A stretch of 64,000 nucleotides of DNA, from NCBI GenBank assembly GCA_037176845.1, contig JAYKXP010000045.1, forward strand, positions 62,001 to 126,000. Reading direction: 5' to 3'. This DNA comes from Paramarasmius palmivorus. Taxonomy: Eukaryota > Basidiomycota > Agaricomycetes > Agaricales > Marasmiaceae. Shown one piece after another: positions 56,110 to 64,000 of the stretch. Every line of letters starts with the position of its first letter. Within the stretch, counting starts at the first letter, position 1. The notes under the pieces were generated by a model. That model did not search any database. It saw only the letters and a program-made list of their open reading frames with translations, and had not been told where the DNA came from. Made by a program: the position numbers and the translations under genes.

Positions 56110-58045
56110 TGGAAAACATCGGGTACGCGTATCGCAATCTGCTATTACCTAAATATCCGTTCTAAATATCCAAAATCATCTTCATTATTATAGTTCGCGC
56201 TGGTATGGTCAAGACGCTGTAACTGGCCTGGGTGTGTACATTGGAGCCAGAGAGCGCTTGATACGCAGCAAATTTAGCCACAGGATATCATGTATTCACA
56301 ATCACTCGGAGATATTCAATTGACTCCTTGATGGCGTCCTCCAGAGAATGCTTGTATCGTCATCCACAATAAATCAAAGGTTCAGTGCGACAGAGATACA
56401 GTAGAGCTAATAATACGCCGTAAATTGCTTATAGTGATCCTGTCAGGTCCATTCCAGTACGATCATCGTATTCGTAGCCTCATGCTCCACTTTTTCTCGA
56501 TGGACGGTAATACGGTTCAATCCAGAAGCATTCAATGTTCCTCCTAGAGACGTACATACATGCATTCCTTGAATTTAATTTCGACCGATCCAAGTGATAT
56601 ATAGGTCTTCCTGGAGACATTCAACTCTTTCGCGAGCCGATGTCTCGCTATTTGAGCATTATCATCTATATAATCCTGCGCCGACAGATGCATCGACCTA
56701 TAAGAACGAGTTCTAAGGGGGTTGGGACATGGGGTCATAGTGCCGAGGAAGGGATTTGCGTTTACTAACGCATCCATATCAACTAGAGACTCGGAAAGGT
56801 GCATACAAGAATATGCTCGGATTCTATAGAAGTATCCGGACTCATTTCTGACCTCGTGGGGTCCTACGGTTTCGCTTCGTGTTGATTAATATGTTCTAAC
56901 AGCACCTTCTAACAGAGACAACGCTCGCTCCTCAAGAATATATCCCCTAGTACGATTCTATTTGATACCCCATTATCTCTACCTCCACTGACCAGCAGCG
57001 TTCACCAAAAAGAATAATCTTACCGCCAGCCCTTCGCGCTACAAATGACGATCGAAATCTGGCTCCATTTGGTGCTCAGTACTCGACCTTCAAATACACC
57101 GAGCGCAATTAATGATCTCTAGACTTCTCCCGACGGCACCTGAGCATATATTCAAACTTACCGCCCTTCTCAAGCCCGTAATCGTGACATAACTCTGGCG
57201 ACTGCCAAGTCATGACTAGTCTATTAGTGAGAGAGTTGTCAGCAATCCAGTTTGCCTCTGGAAGGCTATAACAAGAGAGTATACACTGCAAGGATGATGT
57301 GGGCACGGTGAAAGTCGAAGTGTCACGGTGACAGTTGCCACGAGTATGGCTAAGATAACGCCACGTGGCACAGATTTTCCTTCTTGACTCAGAACATTGA
57401 TATCCAGCTCATCGATAACGCATAAAGCAGACAGGCTCATGACAAGTGGATGAGCTTATAAAAGCCGAGGTGAGTGGGACAAAGCTACAGTGCTTTCGTC
57501 TTCATAAGTACTAAATGCGAGGAGACAGGATGGTGTCAACTCTCTGCAACTGCGTGCCACCCCATTTGATCTATAGCATCACACCAGTTCCGCACAGACC
57601 CCTCCGTGAGCAACGGCCACACGGTGAGTACGGTGGATGTACAGTGGATGTTCCCGACGGTAAAGATAAGTAAGAGGTTTTCAAAATCCAAGGCTGTGAT
57701 GTCCCTCGAACCCAGCTTTCGCCGGGCGATCTTCGAGCGTTTCTCCGCTTGAAAGACAGGCGCGTGTAGTAACCCATAGACCTCTAGGAATACTGATGAA
57801 TCGTATTGTAGCAGAGATCCCGGTGCTGGGCCTTGAAGTGTAGCGCGTTCCCGAACAGATCCGACTTTTCTCCGAACTATGGTTCTCGTACCTTTCCGTC
57901 AATCTTTGGTCCCTTAGAGGATTGTTGAAGGTTTCCACCTATTTAGTGGCTGGTCTTATCTAAGCATGACTTGTTTAGACTTCATCTCTTTATCATCATT
58001 GATTTGGCAGGCACGAGACATTCCGACCAACGTCAATGGTCCGAT
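56110..58045. other. Intergenic
   Basis: No supported gene. A minus-strand frame of 86 codons (56804-56544) has no family. A CCACGTGG lies at 57361-57368 and a tRNA-like relic near 57705-57830. Confidence 0.4.
57330..57400 (+). promoter_or_regulatory. Isolated leader with CCACGTGG
   Basis: GTGTCACGGTGACAGTTGCCA and then GCCACGTGGC (palindrome at 57361-57368) followed by TTCCTTCTTGAC resemble parts of both leader types. No family A or F-box exon follows. Confidence 0.4.
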
Positions 58046-58315
58046 TACTGGGGTATTTCAATCAATTCGGATGGGCTGTGACCTGTGACCGCTCCATCCG
58101 AACCTCACATATTCGGATGAGGGCCTCGCGGTCTGTGAGCGCGAAAATTTTTCGGATATTGGCGCCCAGAAACTGCCAAATTAGGAAGTTTTTGGGCGGT
58201 CACACTCCGAGGAAGTTCGGATGGACCCCTTGCGGCAGCGTGACCATCCGAAAATATTCGGAAATTTTTGGCCCTGTTACGCGTGACCATCCGAATTGAT
58301 TGAAATACCCCAGTA
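58046..58315. mobile_element. MITE-like element with TA ends and 27-bp terminal inverted repeats
   Basis: Perfect inverted termini lie at 58046-58074 and 58287-58315, counting a TA at each outer edge that could be the duplicated target. The element is 270 bp including both TA. The terminus starts CTGGGGTATTTCAATC. Inside, TTCGGAT/ATCCGAA is repeated many times and the halves are partly self-complementary (AAAATTTTTCGGATATT against AATATTCGGAAATTTTT). There is no coding capacity. The TA duplication fits the Tc1/mariner group of DNA transposons, whose transposase would move it in trans. Confidence 0.85.
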
Positions 58316-59414
58316 CCTCCTTGAGACACGCTCGACTTCATGAGAAGCGCCCACTTAGCGCCCAATGTCTCCTTCACTCCAAGCTGCCGCTCCGTCTTTC
58401 AGGGGGCTGCAAAATCATCCATGCAAATAGCAGCTCGGAGGTCCATTAATCCTACCATAGGTATATGCATTGCATTCTTCTCATCGATATACTCCTTGAC
58501 TAACACGGAATCGTTCACAGCTCACCATTCATTGAATATCTGCCCGTGGCATCGTGCGAGCCTCGTGTTGATTCAATGCCCTCTTTCCTGGACATATCCC
58601 AGAAAATTCTAGGTTACTCCCACCTAGAAGGCCGTCGTGGGTAAATAGACAATGAGCTTGACATTCCAGGCAAGGAACACAGGAGATGAGGCAATTTAAG
58701 GTACAATAGCCATCATACCAGTATGTCTTCTTCCCCGCGTCGTCAGCATATATAGTAATATCTCATGAGTCAATTCTATATGTCAATAGGACTCGAATAA
58801 TTGCCTCAGTCTTCGTGACGTGGACTGTGCCTTAATATTTCTCTCCTGTTCCTGAGCCGTCGATAGCATGGGACTTATTTTGGAATGATGAATATCTGAT
58901 ATATCGAGGAAACAGTCTTCCGCTCCGCTAATCTATTGATTTAATATAGTCGCGGAACTGGACGATTGGTCTGCTGAACGATTCCTCAAGCTCGTTCTCG
59001 ATGTTCTCTTTGCCATGCCACACCGAAGCATTATGCATAGTGCCTAATATACCTTCATCGAGGGGTCCACCTCGGTGACTGATTTAATCACCCTGAGCCT
59101 TTATCGCCGCCGCTGACGTCGTTTCCCCATCCTTTCATGTTTCACTATTGCAGCTGTCGACGAGCTAATTCCATCTTACGCGTCCTCTACGACCCTTCTC
59201 AAGGTCTGTCATTCGGTGAACGTTTTGCCTCTTGATCCGACGACTTACTAACCCTTCAGTTACCTTTTTTGATCTCATTGCTGTTTATACTCCTTGCTTT
59301 AATTCAACCAACGGTTCGGGACCCAGCCTTGGCGCCCTGTGTCGAGGCATTTACTTACGGCAAGTAGACTGGACCAGGACGCGGTTGTCGGTCTAAGGAA
59401 CTCGAAATGAAGCG
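58316..59414. other. Intergenic upstream of the laccases
   Basis: No gene or repeat is recognised. It should contain the distal promoter of the laccase gene. Confidence 0.4.
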
Positions 59415-59420
59415 TATAAA
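59415..59420 (+). promoter_or_regulatory. TATA box of laccase 1
   Basis: TATAAA lies 64 bases before the ATG at 59479, at a usual distance for a fungal promoter. The second laccase has a TATATA-like sequence near 63290 at a similar distance. Confidence 0.6.
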
Positions 59421-59478
59421 AGGCTTGAATGAGATGTAGATATATCTCAGAGCGAGGGTACCTGCTTCTCTAGATTCT

Positions 59479-62000
59479 ATGCTTCGCAAGGCCTTTGTAT
59501 CCTCAGCTTTACTTCTCGTTCAGCGTTGTCTGGCAGCGATTGGACCAGTCGCTGACTTGGTTATCAGTAATCAGGATGTGAGCCCAGATGGGTTCACTCG
59601 TGGTGCTGTTGTCGCCGGTGGGACGACTATAGGCCCTCTTATTGTTGGTTCTAAGGTTTGTTTTTTCTTATTCGTTGCGGTGGTGTTTATTGTAGCTGAT
59701 GTCTTCATTTTTGTGTAGGGTGACACCTTCAAACTCAATGTCATTAACCAGCTTAATGATAATACCATGCTACAATCTACATCCATTGTACGCCGTTCAT
59801 GTTTTATCACCAGTCAAAATCGCTGATGAAACTTTCAAGCATTGGCACGGCTTCTTCCAGAAAAACAGTGCATGGGCAGATGGTCCTGCGTTTGTTACCC
59901 AATGCCCAATCGCGAAAGGGGATAGTTTCCTTTATCAATTCGATGTTCCAGATCAAGCCGGAACGTTTTGGTACCATTCTCACCTCTGTGAGTCGGTTCC
60001 TTTCCTGTCACTGTATTGGTATATGCTCAATAACCCCTAAAATAGCCACGCAGTATTGTGATGGCCTTCGAGGTGCAATTGTGGTATACGATCCACTGGA
60101 TCCCTACCGGCTATTATATGATATTGACAATGGTTTGTTCAACTTGGTCGAGCAACTTTTTTAGGCCCTTATCAGCTCCCTAGAGTCTACCGTTATCACG
60201 CTGGCTGATTGGTACCATGCCAAAGCAAAGACTTTGCTCTTTCCGTTCGTATTAACATTCATTCGTTGGTTCTTGTTTCTTATTTTAAACCACAGGACGC
60301 CAGACACGACCCTTATCAATGGACTCGGCCGCTGGTCTCAAGGAACCAACACTCCGTTGACGGTGATCAGTGTCGTTTGGGGGAAGAGGTGCGCCTGCGT
60401 CACAGATAGATTCACGCCTAGCTTAAGACATTGTACAGGTATCGTATCCGAGTGGCTAACATTGCTTGTGATCCCGCGTAAGATTTTTACTTCACTTGTC
60501 GCCCTGATGGATCTTTACCTTAGTCATTGATCGTAGGTATACGTTCTGGATCGACGACCATAACATGTACGTCTCTCGAAGTCCCGACTTCTGGTCTAGT
60601 TCGATTGCGACTGATTTCCTGCAGGAACATCATTGAAGTAGACGCCGTGAATGTTGTTCCCAAGGTTGCCGACTCATTCAAGATCTACGCTGGTGGGTCT
60701 GAGGCACTCTTTCAACTTGACTAAATAATAACATGCATTCCTGTTTCAAGGTCAACGGTACTCCTTTGTTGTACGAAGATTCCTTTCCCGGTAATGCAAC
60801 GTTCTGATTGTTCTTTGTTGCAGCTCAATGCTATCCGCCCTGTAGGGAATTATTGTACGTCCCTCAGGCTGAAATACCCATCAGAGTCATGGTTGACCAT
60901 CCCTAAGGGATTCGTGCTGACCCCAACCTTGGAGTTTCTGGCTTTGCTAACGGAATCAACTCTGCCATTCTGCGTTACGTTGGAGCACCAAACGCCGAAC
61001 CAGCAGCATCGACATTCACTCCCTCTAACCTTTTGCAAGAATCTCAAGTGATAGTATGAAACGTACTTCTTCAATATTATTCCCGAATTAATTCCCCTCT
61101 TCAGCCTCTTTCCCTGGTCGGGGCACCTGGTATTCCTGGTGTTGGCAATGCTGATGTCAATATCAACCTTAACTTCGCATTCGTAAGTTCATTCCAATTT
61201 CGTTTCGCGTTTCGCTTAGGGACCTCATCTAGAACGGCAATTTGAAATTCACGGTGAACGGAGTCGAATTTGTGAATCCTACTATGCCGGTTCTTCTTCA
61301 AATAATGAGTGGTGCTCAGCCTGCAAACAATTTACTACCCACCGGTTCTGTATACTCTCTACCCGCCAACAAGGTCGTAGAGATTTCGATGCCCGGCGGG
61401 CTTCTCGGCATTGAGGTTGGTCCCCGGTGCTGGCAATAAGAATTTATATGCTCATTTCATTTCATTGACCTCATAGCATCCTCTTCATTTGCACGGGGTA
61501 GATACGCTGCGCTCTCCCACGTTCGTGACTGATCTTGCGTTTAGCATACATTCGATGTTGTCAGGGTTGCCGGTAGCAGCACCTACAACTATATTAACCC
61601 GGTAACTACCATCGATACACAAACGTCTGCCAACTCTCATTCTTCCTTTCAGATCCGCCGAGACGTCGTGAACATTGGTGGTCCCAACGACAATGTCACG
61701 ATCCGATTCCGTACCGATAATCCGGGACCCTGGTTCCTGCACTGTCACATTGACTGGCATCTCGAAGCGTTCGTATTTGATTCTTTTTGGACTATCGATC
61801 AGGCTACTCACGCGAGCTGCAGCGGATTTGCGGTAGTGTTTGCTGAGCGAACCAGTGAATGGACAACCTCCATAAATCCTCCTGGTAAGCGCTCATATTT
61901 TAGCGAGGTAGTCCTTGATACTGACCATGAATCATGAATTACAGTTGCCTGGGATAATCTATGTCCGAAGTATGATTCTATGTCACCTGGAGATCTGTAA
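59479..62000 (+). CDS. Laccase (multicopper oxidase), complete
   Basis: This secreted oxidase transfers electrons from phenols to oxygen. About 511 residues in roughly 19 exons were traced by GT..AG ends. The signal peptide ends at about CLAA, directly before [18 protein letters not shown]. All four copper signatures are present: HWHGFFQ, WYHSHLSTQYCDG, HPLHLHGH (split by an intron) and [11 protein letters not shown]. Other family blocks are [21 protein letters not shown] and RRDVVNIGG. The stop is at 61998-62000. The very short exons (6 to 10 codons) are normal for basidiomycete laccases. Nothing is missing, so the enzyme should be active. It could serve in lignin or humus breakdown, pigment formation or detoxification. 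Substrate cannot be told from sequence. Confidence 0.92.
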
Positions 62001-63345
62001 ATTGTGTTGTCATCTGTCCATTGATTTTTTTTCTCTTATATTCATAGTCCTTGGGTTTGCGAGTGTGGCGTGTGTATTAATATTTAATTGATATTGCCGA
62101 ACTTCGGCACCTTTCTATAATGAGGTACTGACAGTGAGGCGGCATTCGTCGGCCTTCGAACTGCAGGACCGTGATGCGTGACACTTGTTCTTTCCATCAA
62201 CTGTCCATCAACACCATTCGGGCAATGCGAAAGATCCACCACTTTCGTCCCTTGTCCTTTGCAGTGCCTCCCGGCCGCGGTCCTAGGAGCAAGGAAACAT
62301 TTGGCCGTCCTGAACCGAGGCAATATGCTGCCATTAACCAAACAGGCGGGGCCCGAGCTTCAGTCCTCAAGGTCTCAAACTTGAACTTCCCGGATCTTCG
62401 TTACCGTTGAAGCAATTGTGGGCTTGACGTCAGCATTCAATTGAGTGAGTACTGATGAAAGCCCAGATACAATCATCTATTGATGCGCTTTCCGTTCATC
62501 AATGTATTACGGCGCGCTGTGTTTCGCTCATCACAGCCCAAATTCTCGCCAGCTATGAAACCAGATCCTGCGCAAGATACCTTTTTTTGAAGTTCGAGCC
62601 GATTTACAACACAGGGATTCTGATAGATGGTCCAGTTGAGCGCCTTTGCACGAGATTCACAGGAATAACTCACAATAATATCTCAAAACTCAGCACGTAA
62701 TAGGAGGCCAGCAACCTGATCAGAATGGTGAAGATTCCAGGGCAGCTCCTGTTTGTCAGACAACCGTACCTCATCTTTTCACCTTAGCATGCCAGACCTT
62801 TCCGTGGTTGCTTGCCAACTCTATAACTTCTTTTCACGATTAATCAACAACCAATGTGAGGGACCCACAAGATATCGGCAGGATCTGCCGAAAGTCTAAA
62901 GGTTCGTATCTCATAAGATCTCATTCAAACTACAAGAGATGAAACTTCAACTACTGGACAGGTACACAATATTCCTCTAGTTCACCCGGTTGAAGAGACT
63001 AACCCATGAATCAGCTGGTGTTTCTTGCTACGAGTGAGAATCTCATTTTCTCAATTGACTCAAGACTATTACTGGCGCTACTGTAGCCGAATGAAGGTTC
63101 TCAAGCCTGTCGCTTGATGATATTCAGCTTAACAAGGTACATTTCATCTTTCAAGAAAAGTATCTCCTAACCGTCCAATTGCCATATCAACACCTTCCTC
63201 AGGACCAGGCTGCTCGAATACTACTCCTCTGGGAGAGACATTGAAATCCTTTTGCCTGTATCTTTGTCGTCAAGCGCGATTTTGCCTCGTATATATGCTG
63301 AGTGAAATTTCTCACTTTTTAGATCAAACGCTTTCAGCTCTAGGC
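62001..63345. other. Intergenic between the tandem laccases
   Basis: No supported gene. Short frames lack family resemblance. The last part holds the promoter of the second laccase. Confidence 0.4.
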
Positions 63346-64000
63346 ATGCACGGCGTCTTCAAAGTGCTCTCAGCTTTTCTCTTCGGGCACGGATGCATTG
63401 CTGCTATTGGTCCAATTGCAAATCTTGTTATCAGCAATAAGGACGTGAGTCCTGATGGATTCACTCGTGGTGCTGTGGTCGCTGGTGGGAGTACTATTGG
63501 TCCACTCATTGTCGGACGCAAGGTTCTTATAATTGCACGTGATTTTCTACACTTACTGAATTCCCAAGTATAGGGAGACACGTTCAAACTCAATGTCATC
63601 AACAAACTAAACGACAATAGCATGTTGCAGTCAACAACCATTGTGTGTGGAATTACATGCGACACTTTTCATCGCGACTAACACTTGTATGTTATAGCAT
63701 TGGCATGGATTTTTTCAAAAGGGTACTGCATGGGCAGACGGTCCTGCGTTCGTAACTCAGTGTCCCATAGCCAAGGGAGACAGCTTCCTGTACGACTTTA
63801 GAGTACCCGATCAAGCTGGGACTTTCTGGTACCATTCGCATCTATGTACAGTGCTCAATCTCGTCGCTAACAGCCACATGTTGATTTCTTGACAACAGCA
63901 ACTCAATATTGTGATGGTCTGCGCGGTGCCATTGTTGTTTATGACCGCTTTGATCCTCATCGACTGTTGTACGATGTGGATGATGGTAAGGATTTCCACA
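63346..64000 (+). CDS. Laccase 2 (multicopper oxidase), cut by the window end
   Basis: The ATG at 63346 was chosen because exon 1 then has exactly the 59 codons of laccase 1 and starts with a signal peptide ([16 protein letters not shown]) before [18 protein letters not shown]. The first four exons are visible, with HWHGFFQ, WYHSHL and [15 protein letters not shown], and intron positions equal those of laccase 1. The third and fourth copper signatures lie beyond the window. It is a tandem paralogue, about 1.3 kb downstream of laccase 1. In-frame sequence upstream of the ATG (from 63241) is taken as untranslated. Confidence 0.9.

Noticed and set aside
56544..56804. 86-codon minus-strand frame
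   Set aside because: No family, no joined exons and no leader; likely chance.
1..64000. CRISPR arrays, prophage, operons or retroviral genes
   Set aside because: No spaced short direct repeats, no phage or reverse-transcriptase motifs; gene structure is eukaryotic throughout.

Overview
The window reads as nuclear DNA of a filamentous basidiomycete, most likely an agaricomycete. The genes carry many introns of about 50 nt with GT..AG ends. There is a tandem pair of multi-intron laccases, a large population of F-box/leucine-rich proteins, a NACHT-type NTPase and a fungal sterol C-8 isomerase. There is no bacterial operon structure, CRISPR array or phage-like content. The assignment rests on gene content only.

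Layout. From 1 to about 47.3 kb lies an accessory region built from repeatedly duplicated and mostly broken genes. Two families dominate. The first is F-box proteins: four intact (3876-5383, 27686-29212, 38976-40497, 45721-47298) and at least nine truncated, frameshifted or deleted copies, one of them further right at 51.2 kb. The second is an unrecognised multi-exon family, here called family A, with remnants at 1-480, 8.4-10.9, 15.0-16.7, 22.9-24.4, 31.6-33.1 and 41.9-44.3 kb. Members of both families start behind related upstream sequences. These begin GGCGCCTAAT, often continue with a TGACGTCA-like site, and in family A end in the palindrome CCACGTGG, which occurs at least eight times in the window. 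Interspersed are a 1269-residue NACHT protein with a repetitive N-terminal half (18063-22147), an 839-residue seven-exon protein of a basidiomycete family without known function (34442-37298, minus), and a 228-residue unrecognised gene (6637-7536, minus) lying in an insertion that a paralogous locus lacks.

Segmental duplication explains much of the layout. Block I (1-2331) is repeated at 23936-26242 and includes an intron-containing tRNA-like gene. Block II (about 2332-10900: F-box tail, intact F-box gene, broken F-box gene, family A) is repeated in the same order at 38490-44300. Blocks I and II meet inside an F-box coding region at 2331/2332, making an out-of-frame chimera.

From 47.7 to 50.6 kb is ordinary core content: a vacuolar-type amino acid transporter and ERG2, both on the minus strand. 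After one more F-box pseudogene (51.2-52.8 kb) come a secreted or membrane-anchored GH76-like protein (54.1-56.1 kb), a MITE-like element with perfect 27-bp terminal inverted repeats between TA dinucleotides (58.05-58.3 kb), and two tandem laccases (59479-62000 complete; 63346 to the window end, partial).

How the genes may work together is inference. F-box proteins recruit substrates to SCF ubiquitin ligases and NACHT proteins act in fungal non-self recognition, and both kinds often sit in fast-evolving clusters like this one. The laccases and the GH76-like protein act outside the cell, and ERG2 acts in ergosterol synthesis. All exon models were made by eye from splice signals and reading frame.
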